From CBDCVN01 sp965223045 (GTDB lineage: Bacteria; Deinococcota; Deinococci; Deinococcales; Trueperaceae): a stretch of 64,000 nt of DNA. Both the position numbers and the translations under genes were made by a program. Positions 42,177 through 51,386 of the stretch are shown piece by piece. The notes under the pieces are model-generated. The model did not search any database. It saw only the letters and a program-made list of their open reading frames with translations, and was not told the DNA's origin. Every line of letters starts with the position of its first letter. Within the stretch, counting starts at the first letter, position 1. Location of the stretch: NCBI GenBank assembly GCA_965223045.1, contig CBDCVN010000013.1, positions 4,898,001 to 4,962,000 of the forward strand, read 5' to 3'.

Positions 42177-42491
42177 TTGCGGAGTACTGAGTATAGACAT
42201 GCTTTGCATGATGTAGGGCTAGCAGTTGCGAATTTGAGTTTACAGGCATTACATTTAGATTTATACTTGCATCAAATGGCAGGGTTTACACCTGAAAAAA
42301 CTCAAGAAATTTTCTCTGTACCCAAGGAATTTACTCCTGCAACAGTACTTGCTTTAGGATACTTAGGTGAAGCTGAAAATTTGCCAGATTATTTTAGGAA
42401 GATGGGAAAAACTACTAGGAACCGTAAATCCTTGTCTAAAACCGTATTTGGAGGTGCTTGGAATAAAAGTGTTGATGTTTTTGAAGGTTAG
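42177..42491 (+). pseudogene. Nitroreductase-family protein, C-terminal remnant
   Basis: The 104-residue frame encodes HALHDVGLAVANLSLQALHL, GFTPEKTQEIFSVPKEFTPA and TVLALGYLG, the C-terminal half of nitroreductase-like FMN enzymes. The N-terminal FMN-binding part is missing and cannot be found in other frames upstream. The apparent start is a TTG without a ribosome binding site. It is therefore a 5'-truncated gene. Confidence 0.72.
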
Positions 42492-42543
42492 GTATTGTCT
42501 ACATTCATTTTAGTGTCCATAATTAATATTAAAGGAGGAACTT

Positions 42544-42765
42544 ATGGAAAAAATCTCTATCTTTAAACCAAACAGGTATTTACTAGGAGTTTTAACAACC
42601 TTAATTTTTATGCTGCCCTTAACTGCCTTTGCTAGTTGGGGAGGTTGGGAAAGCTTAGGAGGAATTCTTATGTCACCACCAAATTGCGTTTCATGGGCTG
42701 CTAATCGCATTGATTGCTTTGCTGCAGGCACAGATAACGCAATGTGGCATAGATGGTGGCAATGA
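42544..42765 (+). CDS. Small secreted protein with a single PLL-type lectin blade
   Basis: A 73-residue protein behind a strong AAAGGAGG site 6 bases before ATG 42544. Residues about 12-30 (LLGVLTTLIFMLPLTAFA) form a signal peptide. The mature 43 residues, WGGWESLGGILMSPPNCVSW and ANRIDCFAAGTDNAMWHRWW, match one repeat of the PLL/tachylectin-like propeller family, where seven such units make one protein. The stop follows directly (CAATGA). There is no continuation in other frames. It may be a truncated gene or a one-blade protein that assembles as an oligomer. Two Cys residues could form a disulfide. Confidence 0.6.
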   Translation: MEKISIFKPNRYLLGVLTTLIFMLPLTAFASWGGWESLGGILMSPPNCVSWAANRIDCFAAGTDNAMWHRWWQ

Positions 42766-42859
42766 AATGAACCACAAAAACTGCAACTTTGTAATGGTAA
42801 TTAATGAGAATCTTTAGTATGATTTAATTCCTGAGTTTAACTTTTTGGGAGAAAAATTT

Positions 42860-43594
42860 ATGAAAAATAGTTTCATTTTTACTGGTGTTTGGTTACTTAT
42901 TTTATTGGTAAGCTGTACTCCTGCTGCTGTAGGTAATACCCAAACTAATACTGTTCAATCTCACTCACAACTACCGCCCTACAGTGGACCTAAAGCTAGT
43001 GTAGTGGTCTCTGAATTTGAATGTAAGGCTGCTAGATGTAGCTACCGCATTGGTCGCGGCATGGCAGATGCTCTCATTAGTTCTTTGGTGATGTCCAATC
43101 GTTTTGAGGTGCTCGAGTCCAGCAATAATATAGGCATATTGCAAGATGAACTAAGTATAACTGGTGAAAGTGATTCTTTTGCTGGGGCTGATATTGCTAT
43201 AATTGCTGCTGTCACCGCTTTTGAACCTGATGCTAGTGCTATCGGCGGTGGTGTTGGTAGTATATCCTTGCCTTTAGTTGGAGGTGTGGCAGCAGGCAAA
43301 AAAGACGCCTATGTGGCAATAGATTTACGCTTGGTAGATATTAGAACACGTCGTATTGTTTCTGTTTCTAAAGTTGAAGGATTAGCCTCTCGTTTTGGCG
43401 GTGCCCTTTTTGGAGGTGGAATTCTTGGAGGGGTTGCCATAGCTGGTTATCAGAATACTCCTATGGAAAAGGCTATCGCTGACCTTATTGATAACTCTGT
43501 TTTAGATATTATTAATAAGTTGCCCCCACAATACTATAGTAGTAGACCTGCAAATGATTCAATAAATGCACCAATCTTACAGCCAATAAATTAA
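42860..43594 (+). CDS. CsgG-like lipoprotein
   Basis: A 244-residue protein from ATG 42860 with a GGGAG site upstream. The lipobox LILLVSC gives a lipid-anchored Cys. KASVVVSEFECKAARCSYRI, GMADALISSLVMSNRFEVLE and AYVAIDLRLVDIRTRRIVSV match the CsgG/curli-production family. Relatives are outer-membrane lipoproteins that secrete curli or have unknown envelope roles. No curli subunit gene is nearby. Glycine-rich stretches (FGGALFGGGILGGVAIAG) fall where CsgG has its membrane segment. Confidence 0.8.
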   Translation: MKNSFIFTGVWLLILLVSCTPAAVGNTQTNTVQSHSQLPPYSGPKASVVVSEFECKAARCSYRIGRGMADALISSLVMSNRFEVLESSNNIGILQDELSITGESDSFAGADIAIIAAVTAFEPDASAIGGGVGSISLPLVGGVAAGKKDAYVAIDLRLVDIRTRRIVSVSKVEGLASRFGGALFGGGILGGVAIAGYQNTPMEKAIADLIDNSVLDIINKLPPQYYSSRPANDSINAPILQPIN

Positions 43595-43628
43595 GGATTA
43601 TCAAGAGACTAACAAGTCTACAACCAAA

Positions 43629-43665
43629 CCACACTCTTCGCTCCCAAGCCAAGCTTAGGAGCGAA
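43629..43665. other. Stem-loop after the CsgG-like gene
   Basis: TTCGCTCC pairs with GGAGCGAA, and inside AAGC pairs with GCTT. It lies about 45 bases after the stop codon at 43594 and before the FecCD gene. There is no T-run directly after it. Confidence 0.4.
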
Positions 43666-43735
43666 ACATCAAAACGCTCTGCATCTTTGTTTATATTTTG
43701 TTTACAATTTTTGGTTTTGAACATTCTAAGTTTAT

Positions 43736-44788
43736 TTGAGTGCAAAAAATCGGATACTTCTTTTGAGTAAAGAGTACGCTCAAAAAGCCCAATTTACCCC
43801 TTTTTTTTCGCTAATATTACTTGCAATAATAATTGTTTTAGCTGTAGGTGTAGGTGCAATATCTATATCCCCTTCAAAAATAATTACAGCCTTGTGGCAT
43901 GGCATTACTAATAATCTTTCAAATACTTATGACACAATTATCTGGCAAATTCGTTTACCCAGAGTACTCCTAGCTGCTTTTATAGGTGCTAATCTTGCCC
44001 TTTCAGGCGTAGCCTTTCAAGGACTTTTTCGTAATCCCTTAGCTGACCCTTATTTGCTTGGTACAGCTAGTGGTGCAGGTTTTGGTGCAGCCTTTGTTAT
44101 TTCTTTTGGTGGCACTAGTGTGTGGCTGCTCCATTTTGGAGTACCTCTGGCAGCTTTTATTTTGGCGTTGTTAACAGTTATGCTAGTTATCCTTTTAGCT
44201 AAGCAGGGAGGGCAAATACCTATGGTATCACTAATTTTGGCGGGAGTGGTTGTGGGCTCGAGTTTTTCTGCTGCCACCTCTTTTGTTATGATGCTAGCTC
44301 GTGATCAAGCCAGCAACATACTTACTTGGATGTTAGGCAGTTTTTCTTTAGCTAGCTGGTCTAAAGTAGCCACTGTTACTCCTGTCACTGTGTTAACACT
44401 GCTAATGCTCATTGCAGCAAGTTATAGGCTCAATATTTTACAACTTAGTGAGGTTCAAGCTACCCAGCTTGGTTTAAAAGTGGAAACCTTTAAGTTTATC
44501 CTTATCTTAGTGGCTAGTTTTGCTACTGCTGTAGCAGTTAGTATGGTGGGCATAATTGGTTTCGTAGGTTTAATGATACCTCATGCAGTACGTTTATCTA
44601 TAGGAGTAGACTATCGTAGAATTACACCTCTAGCAGCACTTTGGGGAGCACTTTTTATGATTTTAGCAGATTTGTTAGCTAGAACACTTATAGCACCCTC
44701 TGAGCTTCCTGTAGGTGTTGTTACCGCAGTAGTAGGAGGGCCTTTTTTCTTATATTTGCTTAGAAGAGGGCAGAACTTAAGGTCTTGA
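43736..44788 (+). CDS. FecCD-family iron-siderophore/cobalamin ABC permease
   Basis: A 350-residue membrane protein with about nine hydrophobic helices. Family marks are LPRVLLAAFIGANLALSGVA, FQGLFRNPLADPYLLGTASG, and GLMIPHAVRLSIGVDYRRIT, the loop that contacts the ATPase. It forms the membrane channel for siderophore or vitamin B12 import. The binding protein and ATPase genes are not in the neighbourhood. The start is a TTG; its exact position is uncertain. The tRNA cluster follows on the same strand. Confidence 0.9.
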   Translation: MSAKNRILLLSKEYAQKAQFTPFFSLILLAIIIVLAVGVGAISISPSKIITALWHGITNNLSNTYDTIIWQIRLPRVLLAAFIGANLALSGVAFQGLFRNPLADPYLLGTASGAGFGAAFVISFGGTSVWLLHFGVPLAAFILALLTVMLVILLAKQGGQIPMVSLILAGVVVGSSFSAATSFVMMLARDQASNILTWMLGSFSLASWSKVATVTPVTVLTLLMLIAASYRLNILQLSEVQATQLGLKVETFKFILILVASFATAVAVSMVGIIGFVGLMIPHAVRLSIGVDYRRITPLAALWGALFMILADLLARTLIAPSELPVGVVTAVVGGPFFLYLLRRGQNLRS

Positions 44789-44826
44789 CAGGAGGGCCTA
44801 GCCTCCATATACTATTTGACGCTAAC

Positions 44827-44902
44827 GGGCCGTTAGCTCAGCTGGTAGAGCAGCTGACTTTTAATCAGCGGGTCATAGGTTCGAACCCTATACGGCCCAC
44901 CA
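44827..44902 (+). tRNA. tRNA-Lys (anticodon TTT)
   Basis: A 76-base cloverleaf with acceptor GGGCCGT pairing ACGGCCC, D arm GCTC-GAGC, anticodon stem GCTGA/TCAGC with loop CTTTTAA, T arm with GGTTCGAACCC, and encoded CCA. Confidence 0.97.
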
Positions 44903-44925
44903 AAATTTAAAGTTAGCATCAATAT

Positions 44926-45000
44926 GGCCCCTTCGACTAGTGGTTAGGTCACCGCTCTTTCACAGCGGCGGCACGAGTTCAAATCTCGTAGGGGTCACCA
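44926..45000 (+). tRNA. tRNA-Glu (anticodon TTC)
   Basis: A 75-base cloverleaf starting GGCCCCTTCGACTAG and ending AGGGGTCACCA, with anticodon loop CTTTCAC in the stem CCGCT/AGCGG. The CCA is encoded. Confidence 0.96.
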
Positions 45001-45030
45001 CAGATAGGGAGGTAACCTTCCCTAAAGCTT

Positions 45031-45106
45031 GGGCGATTAGCTCAGCTGGGAGAGCATCCGCCTTACAAGCGGAGGGTCGTAGGTTCAAGTCCTACATCGC
45101 CCACCA
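45031..45106 (+). tRNA. tRNA-Val (anticodon TAC)
   Basis: A 76-base cloverleaf with acceptor GGGCGAT pairing ATCGCCC, anticodon stem TCCGC/GCGGA with loop CTTACAA, T arm GGTTCAAGTCC and encoded CCA. It ends the cluster; a terminator follows. Confidence 0.97.
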
Positions 45107-45135
45107 ACAAAAAATCTGTAAGGAACATTGATAAC

Positions 45136-45170
45136 CAATCTCAAGTTTTAACTTGGGATTGTATTTTTTT
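45136..45170 (+). terminator. Intrinsic terminator of the tRNA operon
   Basis: CAATCTCAAGT pairs with ACTTGGGATTG around a TTTA loop (11 bp, one G-T pair), followed by TATTTTTTT. It lies 30 bases after tRNA-Val. Confidence 0.9.
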
Positions 45171-46092
45171 GTAAATATAGCCAATTTACAGCCACGAGTT
45201 TAATTCACAGTTCCTTGATTAGGGGTCTACTGGTCCACCAATAACAGAGGCAAATACTAAATCACTGGAATTACGCAGGCTCTAATTATTCGTCTAGATA
45301 AAGATTTCTATCAATCACATGTCAGAAAATGTGCCTCTGACACAAAGTCATTTTTATGGCTTACTGCGCAGTAATTTTGCTCACCTCAAAATGCCTCCTA
45401 AAACTTTTTGAGGTTATTTTACACTTATACTTTCCTTCAAATCATACCCTAATCTGTCTGGAACAGTATTTACCTCCTAAGAGTAAGTCACTACTGCACA
45501 CATCTTTACAGAAGCATATGAGAAATATTTTGTTTGCAAAGGACTTCTTAAGGGATGCGTAATTCTAGTCACAATTAAAAATTAGGATTCCCTGAATCGG
45601 GATTAGCAATGTTCCACACAAATCAAAGCTTTTGTACCCCCAAATTAAGAGTTGACAGAGCACTAGTAAATTACCAGAACTAATAGCCTCTTTTTAGTAG
45701 GACACAAGGGGCCAAGCAACACTTAGATGAGCCTAGAAGGGTTTATCGCCGTCTTTCAACACCGTAAATATTAAGGTTTGAGGAATTAATGCGAATAACG
45801 CCTACAGCAAAACATAAAATAAAATATGTACTGATTACTTTGCTGTTGACTATGATTAAAAATAGTTCTTGAAATCTTTTGTGAGTTTATAATTCAAAAA
45901 TTGATATTGCGATAACGTTGTACTGCAAAAGCAAACCAGAAAATAAATATTGAAACCTTAAATAATAGGGTGTCGAAAGACGGTTATCGCTTGATTTTCA
46001 ATTGGTAAGTTTTACTACTTTCGATGACAAGTCCCGCCATTTATTTTTTGTGGACAAGTTAGGGCATTTCCATTTTTAGACCTAATTTGGTG
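45171..46092. other. Intergenic region with MITE-like repeats
   Basis: No gene is supported in about 920 bases. It contains an inverted-repeat element at 45741-45990 and, at 45672-45705, a decayed copy of the repeat that flanks the beta-helix gene (AATAGCCTCTTTTTAGTA). Confidence 0.5.
45741..45990. repeat. MITE-like inverted-repeat element
   Basis: Arms of about 35 bases face each other: on the left CCGTCTTTCAACACCGTAAA (45750 on), and on the right, read on the minus strand, CCGTCTTTCGACACCCTATT. Both continue to TTAAGG. About 180 non-coding bases lie between. No matching transposase is in the window. Confidence 0.55.
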
Positions 46093-47238
46093 TTAGTTCT
46101 TTGTGGTAGGTAAAGAAGTTACTCCTGTAAAACTATTAACCTCTGCTATAAAACGATTAAAAAGATAACTAGCATCATGTGGTCCTGGACTAGCTTCAGG
46201 ATGGTATTGCACACTAAATACAGGATAGCGCACATGTTTCATGCCTTCGAGGGTACCATCGTTCAGATTTATATGGGTGGCCTCAAATTGCTGGTTAGGT
46301 ATCGAGTCAACATCTACAGCATAGTTGTGGTTTTGACTAGTTATTTCTACCTCGCCAGTGAGCAGGTTTTTTACAGGTGTATTTGCACCATGATGACCAT
46401 GTTTAAGCTTGTAAGTCTTGCCACCAACAGCCAAACCTAAAATCTGATGCCCCAAACAAATACCATAGGTAGGTAATAAGCCAAGCATTTGCCAAGCAGT
46501 GTTGTGAGCATAGCGGGGACCATCGGGGTCACCGGGGCCGTTGGAAAGTACTAAACCTTTGGGATCAAGGGCCATAATTTGTGCTGGTGAGGTTTGTGCT
46601 GGCACTACTATTACCTCTGCTCCAGCTAGCTCGAGCTTATAAACAATAGAATGCTTAATCCCAAAATCCATTACCACCACACGCGGATAATCCCTAAAGC
46701 TAGGTCTTGCATAGGGTAAAGAGGTGGTAACTTCGGGGGTCATATCACGGCCATCAATATCTAGATGGTCTTTAGCTTTCTGCACTAAATCTTTCTCCAA
46801 GACCTCATCACCCTTGGTTTTGCCATGATATATAATGCCTTTAACTACTCCACCACTACGTAAACGCCTTGTTAAGGCTCTAGTATCTATACCCTCTATT
46901 CCAACAATCTCGTGCTGTTCCATAAAGCTTTGCAAGTCCTGATTAGCACGGTGATTACTGGGATGACGACTAAATTCGCGTACAATAAAACCTTTGGCAT
47001 AAGGCTTATTAGACTCCATATCGTAAACACTTACTCCATAGTTACCTATGTGAGGATAAGTCATGGTAACGATTTGGCCATTATAACTAGGGTCAGTTAG
47101 TATTTCTTGATAGCCTGTCATGGAAGTGTTAAATACTATTTCGCCTATAGACTTGCCCTTATAGCCAAATGTATAACCATAGTAAATATTGCCATCTTCA
47201 AGAACTAGAGTAGCAGGAGGTTTTTGTAAAAGTGACAT
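46093..47238 (-). CDS. carA: Carbamoyl-phosphate synthase small subunit
   Basis: 381 residues from ATG 47238, which has an AAGGAAA site upstream; a longer frame to 47271 lacks one. The N-terminal half has VFNTSMTGYQEILTDPSYNG, the C-terminal class I glutaminase has LVLSNGPGDPDGP, YGICLGHQILGLAVGG with the catalytic Cys, and VQYHPEASPGPHDASYLF with His and Glu. It supplies ammonia from glutamine to CarB for arginine and pyrimidine synthesis. carB is not beside it. No PyrR or arginine-repressor site is evident. Confidence 0.97.
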   Translation of the reverse strand: MSLLQKPPATLVLEDGNIYYGYTFGYKGKSIGEIVFNTSMTGYQEILTDPSYNGQIVTMTYPHIGNYGVSVYDMESNKPYAKGFIVREFSRHPSNHRANQDLQSFMEQHEIVGIEGIDTRALTRRLRSGGVVKGIIYHGKTKGDEVLEKDLVQKAKDHLDIDGRDMTPEVTTSLPYARPSFRDYPRVVVMDFGIKHSIVYKLELAGAEVIVVPAQTSPAQIMALDPKGLVLSNGPGDPDGPRYAHNTAWQMLGLLPTYGICLGHQILGLAVGGKTYKLKHGHHGANTPVKNLLTGEVEITSQNHNYAVDVDSIPNQQFEATHINLNDGTLEGMKHVRYPVFSVQYHPEASPGPHDASYLFNRFIAEVNSFTGVTSLPTTKN

Positions 47239-47426
47239 AGGTTTCCTTACAAATATTTGAGTATTATCCAAATCTTTTTGAAAGTAGTGAAAGTTGATTG
47301 TTCATCCATTATGACTTACTAATAAATATAGCTTCTATATAAAATGATTTGATTTATATAAGCACATAATTAGGTTGTTGCTCATTATTTCCCTAAGCCT
47401 ATCAATTACCGAAGAAAGAACTATAG

Positions 47427-48224
47427 TTACTCTAGTTTATAATCATTAAGCCACCTTTTGAGCTTTCTATTTTCTTGGCTCTGTATAATCTTTCTTAGAA
47501 AAGGTAAAAAGCGCTCGAGCAACAAAGTAATCTTAAAAAGCCGAGAAGGATAAATTGACCTCTTATCCTGCAAAATACCCTTAACGATTTTATTAGATAC
47601 GTGCTCAGGTTCTTGCAATGGCCAAGCCACTGGTATATTCTTTCCTGCAACCTCAAAGAATCTAGTACGTGTGGCTATAGGATAAACTAAAGTCAGCGAA
47701 CTAGGATCACTAAGTTCAAAGCGATAAGCCTCAGCAAATCTATGTAAAGCTGCTTTTGTAGAGCTGTAAATTGCATAGCCGGGTAGTGCCATTAAGCTCA
47801 TTGCAGAAGCAGTAATAACAACTTTATAAGGTTGATTAGGATTGAGGCCTTTCATTTTCTCTACAGCATAGATAGGGGAAAACACGTTGATTTTATATAT
47901 TTTATCAATTTCTTGCCAATTGGACTCTGCTATTTTGCCATAGTAAGAAAACCCTGCGTTGGCTATAAACAAGTCTATCTTTCCCATCACACTTATAGAG
48001 TAATCAAATAGCTCATCTATGCTTTTTTGATTTGACATATCGCCAGTAAAAATAGCTATTTGAGCCTTGGAGGAATTGATGCTATCTACAACAGACTTTA
48101 ATCGTTCTTTGTCTATATCTACAGCTATAATCTTACTAGAAAAGCTAGCCATTTTCGCTAGTAAAGCCTGTCCTATACCAGAGCCTGCACCAGTCAGTAC
48201 TATACACCTATTTGAAATTTCCAT
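47427..48224 (-). CDS. Short-chain dehydrogenase/reductase
   Basis: A 265-residue SDR. The NAD(P) motif is VLTGAGSGIGQAL, the NAG motif FIANAGFSYYGKI, and catalysis is by Ser in VITASAMSLMALPGY and Tyr-Lys in YSSTKAALHRF. An extended C-terminal helix pair (KITLLLERFLPFLRKIIQSQ) may associate with membranes. The substrate is unknown. It starts 8 bases after the end of the acetoacetate-decarboxylase-like gene, so the two form an operon. Confidence 0.9.
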   Translation of the reverse strand: MEISNRCIVLTGAGSGIGQALLAKMASFSSKIIAVDIDKERLKSVVDSINSSKAQIAIFTGDMSNQKSIDELFDYSISVMGKIDLFIANAGFSYYGKIAESNWQEIDKIYKINVFSPIYAVEKMKGLNPNQPYKVVITASAMSLMALPGYAIYSSTKAALHRFAEAYRFELSDPSSLTLVYPIATRTRFFEVAGKNIPVAWPLQEPEHVSNKIVKGILQDKRSIYPSRLFKITLLLERFLPFLRKIIQSQENRKLKRWLNDYKLE

Positions 48225-48232
48225 GCTAATAA

Positions 48233-48898
48233 CTAGAATTTAGCTTCAGGAAAAACCATGCTAAACCTTTCTAGCTTTAGTACAGCTAGTGGCTTATGTT
48301 TTGTGACGTCAGGGAAGTAATCTTTGTTTATAGAAGCTTTTAACAAGGAGGCTCTTTTTAGAAAACCTCTGGCTCGAGGAGTAACTAAGTATAACTTCTG
48401 AGCATCTTCATCTAATTGAGCTAATGTTCGCCAACTAGGGGGAATAAGAGCAGTCGTTACTGGCACACCAATGCCACTAGTTTTTAACGTAAAACTTGCT
48501 ATTGCTCCTCCTTGACAAGAGATTTCAATTTGTTCTACAAGGCCTTCTTTTTTTATCTCAAAGGTAGCTATTTCTTTAGGCATATTCCAATTCAGCTTTC
48601 CATTAACTACACTAATTTGAGTAGAAACATAAATTTTAGTGATGGTATGAAATAAACTACCAGCATACCGAAACCGTCCGGGTAAAAATATTAATTCTTT
48701 AGAAGGCCCTACTTCACAGGAAGAATAATCTATGAGCAAAACTGTACCTATCCCCCCTTGGAAATTTTCTTGTATAGCAGGTGGAAGAAAACCCTGAGTT
48801 TTTACAAATGATGGAGAGAACCTAAAGAATAACGCAAAAGCAGTACCTTTTAGATGCCAAGGTGGTTTTTGTCTTTCCATAACACTGTTCGTATGCAT
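48233..48898 (-). CDS. Acetoacetate-decarboxylase-like protein
   Basis: A 221-residue protein. PPWHLKGTAFALFFRF, VGPSKELIFLPGRF and GKLNWNMPKEIATFEI resemble the acetoacetate decarboxylase superfamily, including the GP-x-E-L-xx-PG pattern. I cannot place a catalytic Lys with certainty, so decarboxylase activity is not claimed. A TATAGA box 8 bases before ATG 48898 supports that start as leaderless; ATG 48880 is an alternative. The SDR gene follows 8 bases later and may act on the same metabolite. Confidence 0.6.
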   Translation of the reverse strand: MHTNSVMERQKPPWHLKGTAFALFFRFSPSFVKTQGFLPPAIQENFQGGIGTVLLIDYSSCEVGPSKELIFLPGRFRYAGSLFHTITKIYVSTQISVVNGKLNWNMPKEIATFEIKKEGLVEQIEISCQGGAIASFTLKTSGIGVPVTTALIPPSWRTLAQLDEDAQKLYLVTPRARGFLKRASLLKASINKDYFPDVTKHKPLAVLKLERFSMVFPEAKF

Positions 48899-48960
48899 AA
48901 ATGAAGTCTATAATTATAGCACTACTCATGCCACAATTTTACAACCTATATTTTTACCAT

Positions 48961-49971
48961 TTAGGGATAATCAATCCGCTCCATCAGGTAGCCAAGACAG
49001 TCTTGGCGAATAATTAGTTCATCACGGGTGAACATCGAAGGTATAACCGACCGAGTAGTGCGTAATTCACCTTCTTCGACTCTAAACCAGTGCTCTACAC
49101 AATCCCTTCCTTTATCGTTCCAAGTTTCAAGATAAACATTATGGTTGGGATTAACTTTACCTAATGAGGTTCCTGTTGGGATCTCTCGGAAATTTAGTTG
49201 ATCTAAATCATCCCTTAACAACAAATCACACTCTGTATAGTCAAAATTGTCAAAGCCAAAACTAACTTCTTTTGGAACCTTTATGATTGCTACAGTATGA
49301 AACAGATCCAAGTCTTGTGCTGCTACCGGGCGGCTTGGGTGCTGAGCAAGATGAAGGCAAGCATCCAAATATTCAAGGGCATGGTGTACTCCATGTTTCT
49401 GGCCGGGTTTTCCACACTCAACAGTTACTGCAGGGCATAGTTTAGCAAAGGCCATGGAAAGTACCTCATCAGGACGAGTAAACCAAACTATTGTACGATT
49501 GAACATACATGCTAAATGGAGAAAAGCGGGCTCTAATACATTTACACAACCATAGTGAGGGTTCATACCAGTGTTGTTGTGAATATCTATTGCAGCAAAG
49601 ACATTCCGTTTCTTCATTTCTTCTAGAACTTGATTAGTCATAGCATGCTCTGGAGTGTTTCCCCCTTTCCATATACGATTGTAATCTGGTTGTCCCTCTA
49701 GCCGCCTCAGCCCATGACGGGCTGCTTGAACATTGCCAATGAAGATTGATAGTGCTCGAGGCAATTCCCGATTTTGATACTGTAATAATAATGCACGTAG
49801 TGCTAGCCAACTAGTGTCTTCGTTGCCATGTAGTAATGTAGAAACAAATAGAGGGCACTTACGTTGTCCGCGTAGGTGGATCAAAGTTGGTCCCGGCAAT
49901 ATAGTATGTAATTGGTTAGGCTCTAGCTCGAGTAAATTATCAGGCAAATCAGTAAGAATGTTTAGCATCAT
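48961..49971 (-). CDS. Succinylglutamate desuccinylase/aspartoacylase-family protein
   Basis: About 336 residues from ATG 49971, overlapping the upstream stop codon (ATGATG/TGA). The zinc site of the M14-like family is seen: VSTLLHGNEDTSWLALRALL (H and E) and AIDIHNNTGMNPHYGCVN (H). VTVECGKPGQKHGVHHALEY is the usual later segment with the catalytic Glu. The family removes acyl groups from N-acyl amino acids or hydrolyses peptides. Its coupling to a glutamate-cysteine-ligase-like gene suggests a role with gamma-glutamyl or N-acyl compounds; this is inference. Confidence 0.83.
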   Translation of the reverse strand: MMLNILTDLPDNLLELEPNQLHTILPGPTLIHLRGQRKCPLFVSTLLHGNEDTSWLALRALLLQYQNRELPRALSIFIGNVQAARHGLRRLEGQPDYNRIWKGGNTPEHAMTNQVLEEMKKRNVFAAIDIHNNTGMNPHYGCVNVLEPAFLHLACMFNRTIVWFTRPDEVLSMAFAKLCPAVTVECGKPGQKHGVHHALEYLDACLHLAQHPSRPVAAQDLDLFHTVAIIKVPKEVSFGFDNFDYTECDLLLRDDLDQLNFREIPTGTSLGKVNPNHNVYLETWNDKGRDCVEHWFRVEEGELRTTRSVIPSMFTRDELIIRQDCLGYLMERIDYP

Positions 49972-51386
49972 AACTCCCACTCATGAACAGGATTACCACT
50001 TTCCTGTTGTTCCAAATAGGTTGTCATTAGCTCAGCCATTTGACGTCCGTGGCGTTCTACCCACATTCTTTGCCAAGTAGCTCCATTACGCCCACTTTGT
50101 AAACGCTCCTCCATTATCCCCATCCACTGCTGCCAATCCTGTGATTCCAAGGGCATTTGTTCTAGTGCAGTATAAGCAAGAGGTAATAATTCTTTTAGTA
50201 AAAGTTCCTGCACATACAGCTCTTTATTATTCCATATTACTTGTGCCGCAAGTCCATCCTTTGCAGCTTGGTAAAAATTGTCTCGAGCTTGTGTGAATGG
50301 TAGCATAATAGGTTTGCTATACTTCACTAAACCTTGCATCATCCCTAGAAATAGTACAGTGTTGGCCATTACATCTTTCAAAGTAGGTCCAGCAGAAGCT
50401 ACTCTATGTTCAATACGTAAGTGTGGTTTTCCTGTTTCATCAAAACCTACTAGTGGCCTATTCCAACGCCAAATGGTGCCATTGTGAAGGCGCAAGTGTG
50501 GAAGTTTCTCCTGCTCAGTATCAAGCTGCATAGGTAGTAAAATAGGGTAATCGGCTTGGTTCTGGGCAAAAAATTCAAAAAGGCTTTGCTGTGAATAATT
50601 AGCACCGAAGGTTACTCGAGCAAAATCACGGCCATGCTTAACATTTGGGACACAAACCGCCTGCTCAAAAAGTGGTATACGCGACTCATCCCATAAGTTA
50701 TGGCCAAATAACCAAGGCGAGTTAGCACACACTGCTACCATAGGTGCAGAAAGCATCATAGCTGCATTGAAATATTGTACTGCTTCTTGTTGTGGTACCT
50801 GCAGATGAATTTGCAGAGAGGTAGTAGCAGACTCAATCATTACATCGCTATGAACAGCGGTCCAATGCTCATCTTTTCGAATGTCAAAATACATTGGTTG
50901 TCCCCCACGCATACGCATGACCTGTTCGTTGAGAGCGTAGTAGCGTTTCATAGCACTTATGTTCTCGAGTATCAAATCTTCTTCTCGAACTGTAGGGGGA
51001 ATACCAATTATGGCAGGTTTTATATTCTGCGTTGTTGCCATCTGCTTACAGCGTTGCCAAGTTGCTTCTAGTTCTTTATAGAGACGAGATATTGCCCCTG
51101 CTTGTAGTGGTTGTGGAGTACCATTAATTTCGACATTAAAGCAGGATAACTCAGGAACTACTAGTGGATCATTCAAGTGCTTTAGAAAAGAGGTATTAAG
51201 TGGAGCTGGGTGGCCTTGTAAATCAATCAGCCAAGCCTCTAACTCAAACCCTGCTACTAGCCCAGCATCGTTAAAAATTTTTTCTTTGAACCACTTTTTC
51301 ATTAGTGCTGTTTCTACAGCAAGCGCCCTCTCAAAGGCAATAAAGTCATGTTCTTGGAAGTGTTCTGATTTTATTTCTTGACCCAT
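49968..51386 (-). CDS. Glutamate-cysteine ligase family 2 (GCS2) protein
   Basis: A 472-residue protein. GLVAGFELEAWLIDLQGHPA, VPELSCFNVEINGTPQPLQA, TTSLQIHLQVPQQEAVQYFN, CANSPWLFGHNLWDESRIP and LRIEHRVASAGPTLKDVMAN fit carboxylate-amine ligases of the GCS2 (YbdK-like) family, which couple Glu to an amine with ATP. Whether Cys is the acceptor cannot be told from sequence. The gene overlaps the aspartoacylase-like gene by four bases, so the two are co-translated. A TAATAAGG-like element precedes its start. Confidence 0.85.
   Translation of the reverse strand: MGQEIKSEHFQEHDFIAFERALAVETALMKKWFKEKIFNDAGLVAGFELEAWLIDLQGHPAPLNTSFLKHLNDPLVVPELSCFNVEINGTPQPLQAGAISRLYKELEATWQRCKQMATTQNIKPAIIGIPPTVREEDLILENISAMKRYYALNEQVMRMRGGQPMYFDIRKDEHWTAVHSDVMIESATTSLQIHLQVPQQEAVQYFNAAMMLSAPMVAVCANSPWLFGHNLWDESRIPLFEQAVCVPNVKHGRDFARVTFGANYSQQSLFEFFAQNQADYPILLPMQLDTEQEKLPHLRLHNGTIWRWNRPLVGFDETGKPHLRIEHRVASAGPTLKDVMANTVLFLGMMQGLVKYSKPIMLPFTQARDNFYQAAKDGLAAQVIWNNKELYVQELLLKELLPLAYTALEQMPLESQDWQQWMGIMEERLQSGRNGATWQRMWVERHGRQMAELMTTYLEQQESGNPVHEWEL

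Noticed and set aside
45136..45170. Possible tRNA-associated attachment site
   Set aside because: No repeat of a tRNA 3' end was found downstream and no integrase gene is present; the sequence is a terminator.
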